Source: Acidovorax_G lacteus (GTDB lineage Bacteria > Pseudomonadota > Gammaproteobacteria > Burkholderiales > Burkholderiaceae_C). From it: a stretch of 64,000 bases of DNA. A program made the position numbers and the translations under genes. Numbering within the stretch: the stretch's first letter is position 1; every line of letters starts with the position of its first letter. Shown one piece after another: positions 26,630 to 34,997 of this stretch. The DNA lies in assembly GCF_039540375.1 (NCBI RefSeq), contig NZ_BAABEX010000007.1:701647-765646 (forward strand), in the 5' to 3' direction. Under the pieces are notes generated by a model. The model was not told the origin of the DNA. It worked only from the letters and a program-made list of their open reading frames with translations, and did not search any database.

Positions 26630-26638
26630 AATTCAGGC

Positions 26639-27544
26639 ATGTTTGCACCTCTCGACGGCGTGGCCGCGCTGTCTCACCTGGGCGTGATCCGGGTCACAGG
26701 CGAAGACGCGGCCCGATTCATCCACGGACAACTCACGCAGGACTTCGCCCTGCTCGACCCCCAGCACGCGCGTCTGGCGGGCTATCTATCGGCCAAGGGC
26801 CGCATGCTGGCCAGCATGGTGGGCTTCAAGCGCAGCGCCGACGACATCCTGCTCGTGTGCCACCGCGAGCTGGCGGCGTCCACGGCCAAGCGCCTGGCCA
26901 TGTTTGTGCTGCGCGCCAAGGCGCAAGTGCGCGACGAAAGCGATCAATGGTCGCTGCACGGCCTGGCAGGCAGCGCGGTGCCCGGCGGGCCGCAGCCGCC
27001 CTGGACGCTGGCCACCCACGGCGAGGCCCGCATCGTCCATGGGTACCCGGCCGATGGCACGCCGCTGGCGCTGCACGTGGCCCCTGCCGGATCGCCCCCG
27101 CCCGCCGGCGCGCTGCTGGATACGGCCCTGTGGGCCTGGGCTGAGGTGCGCAGCGGCGTGGCGACGGTCTCGCCCGCCGTGGCCGACCAGCTGGTGCCGC
27201 AGATGCTCAATTACGAATCCATCGGCGGCGTGAGCTTCAAAAAGGGCTGCTACCCGGGGCAGGAAGTCGTGGCGCGCAGCCAGTTCCGCGGGGCCATCAA
27301 GCGGCGCACCTACCGGGCGCTGGCGGCTGCCGTGCTGCCCGCAGGCACCGAAGTGTTCAGCCCGGCCGACCCCGAGCAACCCTGCGGTCTGGTGGTCCAG
27401 GCCGCCCCGGCCCCACACGGTGGGGCGGCGCTGCTGGTGTCGCTGCAGATCGCGGCGGCCGAAGGCCCGCTGTATGCGGGCGCAGCACCCGGTATGGCGC
27501 TGCAGATCGACAGCTTGCCCTACCCGCTGCTGGAAGACCTTTGA
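26639..27544 (+). CDS. ygfZ: YgfZ/GcvT-domain folate-binding protein
   Basis: A 301-residue folate-dependent protein that supports repair or maintenance of iron-sulfur enzymes. The YgfZ signature KKGCYPGQEVVAR (Lys-Gly-Cys-Tyr-x-Gly-Gln-Glu) lies near residue 200, and the N-terminal GcvT-like domain shows VTGEDAARFIHGQLTQDF and YLSAKGRMLASM. A CATAAT box at 26627-26632 would place transcription start at about the A of the ATG, so a leaderless mRNA is possible. Confidence 0.92.
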   Translation: MFAPLDGVAALSHLGVIRVTGEDAARFIHGQLTQDFALLDPQHARLAGYLSAKGRMLASMVGFKRSADDILLVCHRELAASTAKRLAMFVLRAKAQVRDESDQWSLHGLAGSAVPGGPQPPWTLATHGEARIVHGYPADGTPLALHVAPAGSPPPAGALLDTALWAWAEVRSGVATVSPAVADQLVPQMLNYESIGGVSFKKGCYPGQEVVARSQFRGAIKRRTYRALAAAVLPAGTEVFSPADPEQPCGLVVQAAPAPHGGAALLVSLQIAAAEGPLYAGAAPGMALQIDSLPYPLLEDL

Positions 27545-27591
27545 GCGCCCGCGGGGCGGCCTGGGGTGGTGTTGGGCGACGTGCCCCCAAA

Positions 27592-27665
27592 AAGCACAGC
27601 CCCAAACGGGGGCTTGTGCTTATCCCCGCTCAATAGTTTGCTACCAAATCAGTAGCAAACCAGTT
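27592..27665. repeat. Palindromic dispersed element, copy C (with strong hairpin)
   Basis: AAGCACAGCCCC (27592-27603) pairs with GGGGCTTGTGCTT (27609-27621) with one bulged base, a stem of about 12 bp. A second stem, TTTGCTAC/GTAGCAAA (27638-27645, 27653-27660), follows. It fills the gap between the convergent ygfZ and thioesterase-GNAT genes and may terminate ygfZ. The GCTTGTGCTT arm links it to the other copies. Confidence 0.65.
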
Positions 27666-27688
27666 GCCGCGGCCTCCTGCCGCCATCC

Positions 27689-28561
27689 TCACAGTGCCCG
27701 TGCCATCGGCACATGCAGCAGACCCGCTTCGACATAGGACTCGCCGGTGACGGCAAAGCCCGCGCGCTCGTAAAAGCCCTGGGCGCTGGCCTGGGCGTGC
27801 AGTTCCACGCTGCGGTCGCCGCGCTCGCGTGCGGACTGCACGAGCGCATCGAGCACCCGCAACCCCCAGCCCGATCCGCGCAGCGAGCGATCCACCGCCA
27901 TACGGCCAATGCGCCCCAGGCCGGGTGCAGGCTGCAACAGCCGGCCCGTGGCCACGGCCATGCCCAGGCGGTTGTAGACCACAGCGTGGCGGGCGGTGGC
28001 GTCCAGGGCGTCGGCCTCCACCTCGGGCGCAATGCCCTGCTCGCGCACGAACACGGCCGTGCGTACGCGGGCGGCGTCGCGGCCCAGTGCGTGCCAGTCG
28101 CCGCTGCGCACCTCCACCACATCGGCCCCGGCTTCGTAGCCCTCAAACAGCGCGCGCAAGGCCGGTGGCACGGGGCGCGAGGTCTGCGTGTGCGGGTCGG
28201 CAAACACGTACAGCAATTCGCCCGACACGAGCAGCCGGTCGCCCGCGAAGATGCCGCCCTCGAACAGGCAGGACGAGTTGCCGATGCGCGCACAGCGCAG
28301 GCCCACGTCCAGCGTGTCGTCGAGTCGGGCCGACGCGTGGTATTCGAGCGTGGCCTTCTTCACGTACATCTCGCCGCCCAGCACCTCCATCGAGGCCTCG
28401 TAGGGCAGCGCGAGCGCCCGCCAGTACTCGGACATGGCCGTGTCCAGGTACGTGAGGTAGTGGCCGTTGAAGACGATTTTCTGCATGTCCACCTCGGCCC
28501 AGCGCACACGCAGGCGCAGGAACGAACGGAAGGCAGCACGGGACGGGGCAGCAGCCGGCAT
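27689..28561 (-). CDS. Fusion: hotdog acyl-CoA thioesterase + GNAT acetyltransferase
   Basis: A 290-residue two-domain protein. Residues ~10-140 are a YbgC/FadM-like hotdog domain (RVRWAEVDMQKIVFNGHYL, then TYLDTAMSEYWRAL); residues ~145-290 are a GNAT domain (VRTAVFVREQGIAPEVEAD, IGRMAVDRSLRGSGWGLRVL, FYERAGF). The Asp of VDMQKIVFNGHY is in the position of the usual catalytic Asp. The start overlaps the stop of the upstream lipase-like gene (TGATG), so the two are co-translated. The joint role is unknown; both domains handle acyl-CoA, which suggests a shared thioester substrate. Confidence 0.85.
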   Translation of the reverse strand: MPAAAPSRAAFRSFLRLRVRWAEVDMQKIVFNGHYLTYLDTAMSEYWRALALPYEASMEVLGGEMYVKKATLEYHASARLDDTLDVGLRCARIGNSSCLFEGGIFAGDRLLVSGELLYVFADPHTQTSRPVPPALRALFEGYEAGADVVEVRSGDWHALGRDAARVRTAVFVREQGIAPEVEADALDATARHAVVYNRLGMAVATGRLLQPAPGLGRIGRMAVDRSLRGSGWGLRVLDALVQSARERGDRSVELHAQASAQGFYERAGFAVTGESYVEAGLLHVPMARAL

Positions 28562-29532
28562 CAGGACTCCAGGGCAAACGCGCGCCGCAGGGCCGCTGCG
28601 GCATCGGCATGGGCCTGCCGCGCTTCGGGGATGGCACGGCCCATTTTGATGAATTCGTGGGTCACACCGCGGTAGATCTCCAGGTCCACCGCCACGCCCG
28701 CAGCGCGCAGCTTGTCGGCGTAGTCGATGCCTTCGTCCACCAACGGATCGCATTCGGCCAGGCCTATCCAGGCCGGGGCCACGCCGTCCACGTCGGGCGC
28801 ATTCAGCGGTGCAAAGCGCCAGTCTTCACGCTGCTGCGGGCCCTGTACATAGTGCGCAAAGAACCACTCGATGGCCGCGGCTTCCAGCACCAAACCTTCG
28901 GCGTAGGTGCTGTGCGAAGGCGTGTCCTGGTGCGCGGTGCAGCCCGGGTAGAACAAGAGCTGCAGCGCCAGCGGCAGGCCCCGGTCGCGCGCCAGGATGG
29001 CGTTGACCGCGGCCAGCGTGCCACCCGCGCTGTCGCCACCCACGGCCAGGCGCGCGGGGTCGGCGCCCAGCTGCGCCGCGTGGGCCGCCAGCCACGCCAG
29101 GGCGTCCCAGGCGTCGTCGCTGGCCGTCGGAAAGCGGTGTTCGGGCGCCAGGCGGTAGTCGAGCGACACCACCATCGCGCCCGACAGGCGCGCCAGCTCG
29201 CGGCACAGCACATCGTGCGTGGCGATGCTGCCCACCGTGAAGCCGCCGCCGTGCAGGTACAGCAGCAGCGGCAGGCCCGCAGCGGTGCTGGGCGCGTACA
29301 GGCGAGCGCGCAGCCGGGAGCCGTCACGCGCGGGCAGGTCGAAATCTTCGACCCGCGGGAGTGTGGCCACCGGCACTTCGAGCACGCCCGCCCCCGCCTC
29401 ATAAGCGCGGCGTGCTTCGGCCGGCGTGCGCGTGTGCAGCGGCGGATGCCCTGCGCGCGCCATGCGGTCCAGCACGCTGCGCATCGCGGGCGTGAGGCGG
29501 GTGAGGTGGATGGACGGATGGCGCTGCGTCAC
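28561..29532 (-). CDS. Alpha/beta hydrolase, hormone-sensitive-lipase family
   Basis: A 323-residue family IV esterase. The oxyanion motif is YLHGGGFTVGS (about residues 90-100), the nucleophile is GDSAGGTLAAVN, the Asp is in ECDPLVDEG and the His in VTHEFIKMG, giving a complete triad. No signal peptide. It lies 19 bp after the exported hydratase-like gene and is coupled to the thioesterase-GNAT fusion, making a three-gene minus-strand operon. It probably hydrolyses short acyl esters or a lactone. Confidence 0.9.
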   Translation of the reverse strand: MTQRHPSIHLTRLTPAMRSVLDRMARAGHPPLHTRTPAEARRAYEAGAGVLEVPVATLPRVEDFDLPARDGSRLRARLYAPSTAAGLPLLLYLHGGGFTVGSIATHDVLCRELARLSGAMVVSLDYRLAPEHRFPTASDDAWDALAWLAAHAAQLGADPARLAVGGDSAGGTLAAVNAILARDRGLPLALQLLFYPGCTAHQDTPSHSTYAEGLVLEAAAIEWFFAHYVQGPQQREDWRFAPLNAPDVDGVAPAWIGLAECDPLVDEGIDYADKLRAAGVAVDLEIYRGVTHEFIKMGRAIPEARQAHADAAAALRRAFALES

Positions 29533-29551
29533 GCGAGAACCCCTTGCGCCG

Positions 29552-30421
29552 TCACTTGAACTGCACGCGCACCGGCGCAGCGCCGGGTAGGCCGTCGTAG
29601 GTCACCGTCACGCTCTGACCCGCCTTGGGCGGCAGCAGCGGCGAAAACGAGCCCAAGCTCAGCAGATCGCCCGGCTTGAGCGTGATGCCCTCCTTGGCCA
29701 GCGCTTCGGCCAGCCACACCACGGCGTTCAGCGGATGTTCGAGGATGTCGGAGCCCTTGCCGCCCCCCAGGCGCGCGCCGCTGCCGTCGGTGAGCGACAC
29801 GTTCATGTCGCGCAGCGCATCCAGCAGCACATAGCGCTCGGCGCGGTAGGCCGGAATGGCGAGCGGTGCTCCGGCCACGCCCAGGCGTGCGCCCACGTTG
29901 ATGGCGGCCACACCCGCGCCATTGAGCTGCGGGGGGGCCTGCACCACCAGGTCGGGAAGTTCGATAAACGGGATCACCTGGTCGATGGCGTCCAGCACCT
30001 CGGCCGGCGTGCGCGCCCGGTGGATGGCGCTGCTGCGCACGCGCACGAGCATGTCGGCTTCAAACAGCGGGCGCGCGCCGAAGGCAGCCTCGACCGTGGC
30101 CCCATTGGCCAGCACCATGCCCTCGTACAGCACGCCCCACACCGGCTTGTCGGTGTTGAAGCGCTTTTGCACGGCCGGGTTGGTGAGCCCGGCCTTGTAG
30201 CCGATGACCTTGCCCAAGCGCGGCGCAAGCGCGGCGTTGAGCTTGGCGCGGGTGCAGGCGCCATCAGCATCGCTGAGGTTTTGTGGGTTGGGGGCAGGCG
30301 TGCGGGCCATGTAGTGGCCTGCAAGCTCGGTGACCTGGGCATCGGTCAGGCAGGCGGCGTGGGCGCTTGTCACGCAAGCGACGGCCCAGGCCGCGGCCAG
30401 CAGGGTGCGGGGGTGCTTCAT
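29552..30421 (-). CDS. 2-keto-4-pentenoate hydratase-like (FAH superfamily) protein with signal peptide
   Basis: A 289-residue protein whose mature part looks like MhpD-type hydratases: IGYKAGLTNPAVQKRF, LFEADMLVRVRSSAI, FIELPDLVVQAPPQLNGAG and LPPKAGQSVTVTYDGL. The acidic residues in FEAD and FIEL fit the metal site. Unusually, the first ~22 residues (MKHPRTLLAAAWAVACVTSA) form a clear Sec signal, so a normally cytoplasmic fold would be periplasmic. It leads the operon with the HSL hydrolase and the thioesterase-GNAT, and diverges from the iron alcohol dehydrogenase (165 bp). Substrate unknown. Confidence 0.8.
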   Translation of the reverse strand: MKHPRTLLAAAWAVACVTSAHAACLTDAQVTELAGHYMARTPAPNPQNLSDADGACTRAKLNAALAPRLGKVIGYKAGLTNPAVQKRFNTDKPVWGVLYEGMVLANGATVEAAFGARPLFEADMLVRVRSSAIHRARTPAEVLDAIDQVIPFIELPDLVVQAPPQLNGAGVAAINVGARLGVAGAPLAIPAYRAERYVLLDALRDMNVSLTDGSGARLGGGKGSDILEHPLNAVVWLAEALAKEGITLKPGDLLSLGSFSPLLPPKAGQSVTVTYDGLPGAAPVRVQFK

Positions 30422-30586
30422 GTTCGTCTCCGGTTGTACAGTGTGCGCAATGGCCGGGGCGGCGTCCGCGCCTGCGCGACAGCCCCCCGTGGCCGGCCGC
30501 GGGTGTCGTGTCTCCCTCCCCCGGCGCAGCCAATCGTAGCCGCATGCGCAGCGCTGTGCGCAGTGCCCAACCCTTTGCTCCGGACC

Positions 30587-31723
30587 ATGGCCCTCATCTA
30601 CTACGTCACCCAGATCCAGTTCGACTTTGGCGCTGTGCAACTGCTGCGCCAGGAATGCGCGCGCGTGGGCATCACGCGGCCCCTGGTGGTTACCGACGCC
30701 GGCGTGCGCGCCGCAGGCGTGCTGCAGAAGGCGTTGGATGCGCTGGGCGATCTGCCCCATGCCGTATTCGATCAAACCCCGTCGAACCCCACCGAAGCCG
30801 CCGTGCGTGCGGCCACCGCGCTGTACCACGCGCAGGGCTGCGACGGCCTGATCGCCGTGGGCGGCGGCTCGGCCATCGACTGCGCCAAGGGCATCGCGAT
30901 TGCGGCCACGCACGAGGGACCGCTTACCCACTACGCCACCATCGAAGGCGGCTCACCGCGCATCACCGAGCGGGCGGCGCCCCTGATCGCCGTGCCCACG
31001 ACCAGCGGCACGGGCAGCGAGGTGGCGCGCGGCGCGATCATCATCGTGGATGACCACCGCAAGCTGGGCTTTCACTCCTGGAACCTGGTGCCCAAGGCCG
31101 CCATCTGCGACCCTGAGCTCACGCTGGGCCTGCCGCCGCTGCTGACCGCCGCGACCGGCATGGACGCCATTGCGCACTGCATGGAAACCTTCATGTCGTC
31201 CGCCTTCAACCCGCCGGCCGACGGCATTGCGCTGGATGGGCTCACGCGCGGCTGGGCGCACATCGTGCCCGCCACGCAGAACGGTGCCGACCGCGAGGCC
31301 CGCCGCCAGATGATGAGCGCGAGCATGCAGGGCGCGATGGCCTTCCAGAAGGGCCTGGGCTGCGTGCACAGCCTGAGCCACAGCCTGGGTGGCATCAACC
31401 CACGCCTGCACCACGGCACGCTCAATGCCCTGTTCCTGCCCGCCGTGGTGCGCTTCAACGCCGACTGCGACAGCGTGCGCGCCGACCGCCGCCTGGAGCG
31501 CATGGCCCACGCCATGGGCCTGGGCTCGGCCAGCGACATCCCCGAGGCCATCCGCGACCTCAATGCCCGTCTGGGCCTGCCCACCGGGCTGGCCGCGCTG
31601 GGCGTGACGCCCGACGTGTTCGACGACGTGATCCGCGGCGCACTGGCCGACCACTGCCACAAGACCAACCCGCGCCTGGCCAGCGCCGACGACTACCGCG
31701 CGATGCTGCACGCCTCTCTGTAA
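30587..31723 (+). CDS. Iron-containing alcohol dehydrogenase
   Basis: A 378-residue group III dehydrogenase. The NAD(P) motif is VGGGSAIDCAKG (about residues 96-107) and PTTSGTGSE follows near 145. Metal ligands are in GMDAIAHCMETFMS (Asp, His), GCVHSLSHSLGG (His) and NPRLHHGTLNA (His), so the iron site is complete. The start MALIYYVTQIQFDFG fits the family. It is divergent from the exported hydratase-like gene. It probably oxidises a short alcohol or 4-hydroxybutyrate-like substrate; this is inference only. Confidence 0.9.
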   Translation: MALIYYVTQIQFDFGAVQLLRQECARVGITRPLVVTDAGVRAAGVLQKALDALGDLPHAVFDQTPSNPTEAAVRAATALYHAQGCDGLIAVGGGSAIDCAKGIAIAATHEGPLTHYATIEGGSPRITERAAPLIAVPTTSGTGSEVARGAIIIVDDHRKLGFHSWNLVPKAAICDPELTLGLPPLLTAATGMDAIAHCMETFMSSAFNPPADGIALDGLTRGWAHIVPATQNGADREARRQMMSASMQGAMAFQKGLGCVHSLSHSLGGINPRLHHGTLNALFLPAVVRFNADCDSVRADRRLERMAHAMGLGSASDIPEAIRDLNARLGLPTGLAALGVTPDVFDDVIRGALADHCHKTNPRLASADDYRAMLHASL

Positions 31724-31768
31724 AGCGGCCTGCGCGGGCGCCACAGGCCCGGTGCGGTATCGCACAAT

Positions 31769-31795
31769 GGTAACGAAAGGCTACACTTCGTTACC
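31769..31795. promoter_or_regulatory. Perfect 9-bp inverted repeat upstream of the HAMP/PAS gene
   Basis: GGTAACGAA (31769-31777) and TTCGTTACC (31787-31795) are exact inverted copies with a 9-nt spacer. The site ends 4 bp before a possible GTG start and 49 bp before the ATG I prefer, so it lies in the promoter or leader. It resembles a dimeric repressor operator; as RNA it would form a hairpin at the translation start region. Confidence 0.55.
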
Positions 31796-31843
31796 GCCGT
31801 GCCCCCCCCTGCTGCACGGCCTGCTGCGGAGCCGCCCCCACCC

Positions 31844-33268
31844 ATGCGCGGAATCGATTTCAAGACCTGGCTGACGCAGGGCACCTACCCGCGTCTGCTG
31901 GGCCCTGTGCTGCTCATCATCGTGCTCGTCACGGTGGTGCGTTACCACACGCTTGTCACCACCGAAACGCAGGAAGCCCAGCAGCGGGCCGAGGTGGAGG
32001 TGGGCCGCATTGCACAAGCCCTGGGCCCGATGCTGGCGCAGCGCCAGGCAGAAGGCCCAGCGGTGCAGGCAGAGCTGCTGCGCGAGGCATCCTGGTCGCT
32101 CCAACCCCATGTGCAAGAGCTGCTCTGGCAGGCACCGGGCCAGGCGCCGGTGCGCTGGGCCGCGCAGCCACTGCACCCGCTGGCGCCCGATTGGTTCATC
32201 GACTTTGCCGGCATCCAGCCGCCGCGCAGGCACCTGGCACAGCTGCTGCCCGATGGCCGCACGGCCCGGCTCACCGTGGCCCTGCAGCCTGGCCCGGTGG
32301 CCGATCCGGTGTGGCGCACAGTGGTCGGGCAGGCCCGGCTGACCACGCTCAACATTCTGGTGATCCTGGTGCTGTTGACGCTCCTGCTGCGTGCCAATGC
32401 CCGCCTGCTGCACCGCTTGCGCGAGGCCACCGACCAGTTTCGGCAAGGGCGTCTGGATGTGCGCATGCCGGTGCAAGGCACGCTCGAAGCCCAGGCGGTG
32501 TCGCGCACCTTCAACGACATGGCGGGCAAGGTGCAATCGCTCGTGCTGTCGCTGCACGACACCCAGCGCCAGCAAAGCGAGCAACTGCACCTGACCCGGG
32601 AGCTCATCGACGCCCTGCCGTGGCCCCTGGTGATGCGAGGCGCAGACGGTGAGGTGCGTGCGACCAATCAGGCCTGGCATCGCCTGATGGAAGCTGCGGG
32701 CAGCGCGGCCGAACGCATCGTGGCCCTGCAGTCGGTGCGAAGCCACCTGGACCCGAGCGACCCGGTCGAGCTGCAACTGCCCGGGCAAGCGCCGCGCTAC
32801 ATGGCCTGCCACCATGCCCCGCTGCGGGCCGTGGAAGGCACCCCTGCGGGCACGCTGTGCACGATCACCGACGTCACCCCGCAGGTACAGGCACAGGAAC
32901 TGACCGACGCTCTTTCCCAGCGCCTGAACATCTGGTGGGAGCACGGCAGCGACCCACTGCTGGCGCTGGACGCGCATGGCCGGGTGCTGCGCACCAACCC
33001 GGCCGCAGCGGCCCTGTGGCCCGCCCCCGCCACGCCCGACGGCCGCGCACTGCGTGAACTGCTGGGCCCGGCAGATCCTGTGCAACGCGTACTCGAACGG
33101 GTGGCGCAGGCCGCCTCCGGCGCGACAGCCGACACGCTGGACGGGCTGGCCGTGCGGCCCATCCCTGGCGGGCCGGTACAGCCGCAACGGCTGACGGCCC
33201 ACTGGCTGCCCGCTGTGGCACCCGATACGCCCGAGCGCGGCTGGCTACTGCTGCGCCCTGCTGCCTAA
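31844..33268 (+). CDS. Membrane HAMP-PAS protein without output domain
   Basis: From the ATG at 31844 the protein has 474 residues; an upstream GTG at 31799 would add 15 Pro/Ala-rich residues. Layout from the ATG: membrane helix ~19-33 (LLGPVLLIIVLVTVV), periplasmic domain ~40-165, second helix ~166-183 (TTLNILVILVLLTLLLRAN), HAMP-like region ~184-237 with FRQGRLDVRMP and SRTFNDMAGKVQSL, then two PAS-like segments (~250-360, LIDALPWPLVMRGADGEVRA; ~375-474, GSDPLLALDAHGRVLRTN). The protein stops there: no histidine kinase, GGDEF, EAL, HD or MCP domain. It may be a truncated sensor kinase or a partner-dependent receptor. No response regulator is adjacent. Confidence 0.75.
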   Translation: MRGIDFKTWLTQGTYPRLLGPVLLIIVLVTVVRYHTLVTTETQEAQQRAEVEVGRIAQALGPMLAQRQAEGPAVQAELLREASWSLQPHVQELLWQAPGQAPVRWAAQPLHPLAPDWFIDFAGIQPPRRHLAQLLPDGRTARLTVALQPGPVADPVWRTVVGQARLTTLNILVILVLLTLLLRANARLLHRLREATDQFRQGRLDVRMPVQGTLEAQAVSRTFNDMAGKVQSLVLSLHDTQRQQSEQLHLTRELIDALPWPLVMRGADGEVRATNQAWHRLMEAAGSAAERIVALQSVRSHLDPSDPVELQLPGQAPRYMACHHAPLRAVEGTPAGTLCTITDVTPQVQAQELTDALSQRLNIWWEHGSDPLLALDAHGRVLRTNPAAAALWPAPATPDGRALRELLGPADPVQRVLERVAQAASGATADTLDGLAVRPIPGGPVQPQRLTAHWLPAVAPDTPERGWLLLRPAA

Positions 33269-33465
33269 GACGGCCCACCGGGCCTGCGTCGCGGGCTCGG
33301 GAAGCTCTGCACAACGCCCTGCGGTCTGCGCAGGCACGGCATCGGGCGGCCCGCTGCGTTGCGTTTCGTGCCCATCGCGCGGCTGTGGGCTGCAAAAAGC
33401 GCCTTGCGATCCATCCCGACCCGCACCTGCGCACCCTCGCCAGGATGATGCAGAGCGTCCCTCGG

Positions 33466-34671
33466 TCACAGCGGATGCACAACCGACAAATCGGGCCGCG
33501 CGAGCCACTGCGCAAACTCGTCTGCCAACTGCCGGCTGGCCGCCGTGGCCGCCGACCAGGCCTTCACCCGCGCCGCCGTGTCGGTGCCGTAGCGTGTGAA
33601 GTCGGTACGGTCTGGCAGCTTGCCATTGGGCAGGCTGGCCACCCATTCGGCCGAGGGTGCCAGCACCACCATGCGATTGAGCGCGGGCGTGGCCCGGTGC
33701 CGCCAGCGCAGGCCCTTGTCGAGCCAGCCCGGGATCACCGCCTGCTGGAAATGCGGGTACAGCACCAGGCCCTGCGCCGCGCCGTTGGCACCACCAGCCC
33801 CTGCTGCGCTTTGGGAGCCCGGGTCAAAATGGCTGGTTGTGCTTGTCTGCGCTTCTTCTGAAGCTATCGTTTCAGGAGCATTTGGTGCGATGACCTGCTG
33901 CGGCCGGTACTGCAGGTGCAGGTGGTAGTCGGTAATGCCGCCATCCCAGTACGCACCGCGCGGCGCCCCCGGAATGTGGTGCACGGCCTGCAGCACAAAC
34001 GGAATCGAGCAACTCGCTTGCAGCGCAGGCATGAAGTTCGCCTCCGACAGCAGCACCTGGCGCGTGCGGTAGTCGGTGGTGGCAAACGGCAGCGCCGCAG
34101 CGGCCCCCGCCTCGGGGCTGGAAAACACCACGCGCTCCAGCCACGCGCCCATGGCCTTGCGGTGCACAGTGTTGGTCAAGAACGCCCCCAGATACCCGAG
34201 CGGCGTGGCCACGCGATGTTCCTGCCCCAGCAGGTGTCGCCCGCGCGAGGTGACGATGTGCAGCCGATAACGCGGGTGCTGCAGCACCTCGGCCACGCGG
34301 CCGCCATAGAACAGCGCCAGGTTCTGGCCAAAACGTTCGCTCACATGCGCGGCCGTGGGCCGCTTCTGGCCCGGGGGCAGGTCGTAAGCCTGGTGGATGT
34401 AGTCGTGCTCCAGCCGCTCAAACGCCGCCACCGACTGCTGCAAACACGCCGTGGCCATGCGCCAGGCACCGATCGACGCCCCCACCAAGTCCACAGGCTG
34501 ATCCGACTGCGGCAGCCAGTCGCCAAACAGAAAACGGTCCAGCGGCCCCAGGATCAAACCCTTGGGCCCCCCGGCCGCCGCCGGAATCACCCGCACATGC
34601 GAAGGTGCAAGGCCATGGCGTTCAAGGTGTTGTCGGGCCACCGGCCCGGCGTGGATGCGCAGCGCTTTCAT
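33466..34671 (-). CDS. Patatin-like phospholipase family protein
   Basis: A 401-residue patatin-like protein. The glycine-rich oxyanion segment is PAAAGGPKGLILGPL, the nucleophile elbow is VGASIGAWR (Ser near residue 68) and the catalytic Asp is in YWDGGITDYHL (near residue 250), so the Ser-Asp dyad is present. The start MKALRIHAGPVARQHL is chosen; an ATG three codons earlier is possible. Residues ~263-283 (APNAPETIASEEAQTSTTSH) are encoded by a copy of the dispersed palindromic element and form a Ser/Thr/Ala-rich loop between conserved blocks. Confidence 0.83.
   Translation of the reverse strand: MKALRIHAGPVARQHLERHGLAPSHVRVIPAAAGGPKGLILGPLDRFLFGDWLPQSDQPVDLVGASIGAWRMATACLQQSVAAFERLEHDYIHQAYDLPPGQKRPTAAHVSERFGQNLALFYGGRVAEVLQHPRYRLHIVTSRGRHLLGQEHRVATPLGYLGAFLTNTVHRKAMGAWLERVVFSSPEAGAAAALPFATTDYRTRQVLLSEANFMPALQASCSIPFVLQAVHHIPGAPRGAYWDGGITDYHLHLQYRPQQVIAPNAPETIASEEAQTSTTSHFDPGSQSAAGAGGANGAAQGLVLYPHFQQAVIPGWLDKGLRWRHRATPALNRMVVLAPSAEWVASLPNGKLPDRTDFTRYGTDTAARVKAWSAATAASRQLADEFAQWLARPDLSVVHPL
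33825..33885. repeat. Palindromic dispersed element, copy D, inside the patatin coding sequence
   Basis: Begins CAAAATGGCTGGTTGTGCTT like copy B (CAAAATGGCTGCTCGTGCTT, 2 differences in 20). Its right half AAGCTATC...GGAGCATTTGG matches copy G. It is read through in frame on the minus strand, adding about 20 residues to the patatin-like protein. Confidence 0.75.
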
Positions 34672-34680
34672 GCGCGGCAT

Positions 34681-34997
34681 TGTCGCAAAGGGAGGGGGGG
34701 CGGGGCGTCCGCAGCGTGACGCAAGGGGCAGGTGCTCAGACCGGACAGAACGAGCCGACGCCTGGAGCAGCAGGTTTTAAAGAGGGCCTGGCAATCAAAA
34801 GGCCGCCCGCGCGAGAACACCCAGAAGACGCAGGCGACATGGACGGCCATGCAGGCGGCCTTCAACCGACCATGCTCCACCGAAAGCGCGCCTGGATGGC
34901 CTCTCACGAGTCGGGCGCAGCAGCGGGCGCTGAAGCCCAGGGTCACAGCGCGCGCATTCGCCACCACACGGCAGCGCGGCCCACGCCCAGTCCCGGC
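34681..34997. other. Intergenic stretch without recognised gene
   Basis: About 315 bp between the start of the patatin gene and the stop of the HDOD gene, both on the minus strand. Frames through it are Arg/Ala/Gly-rich shadows with no recognisable motif. I see no hairpin terminator, repeat or clear -10/-35 pair; it presumably holds the patatin promoter. Confidence 0.4.
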
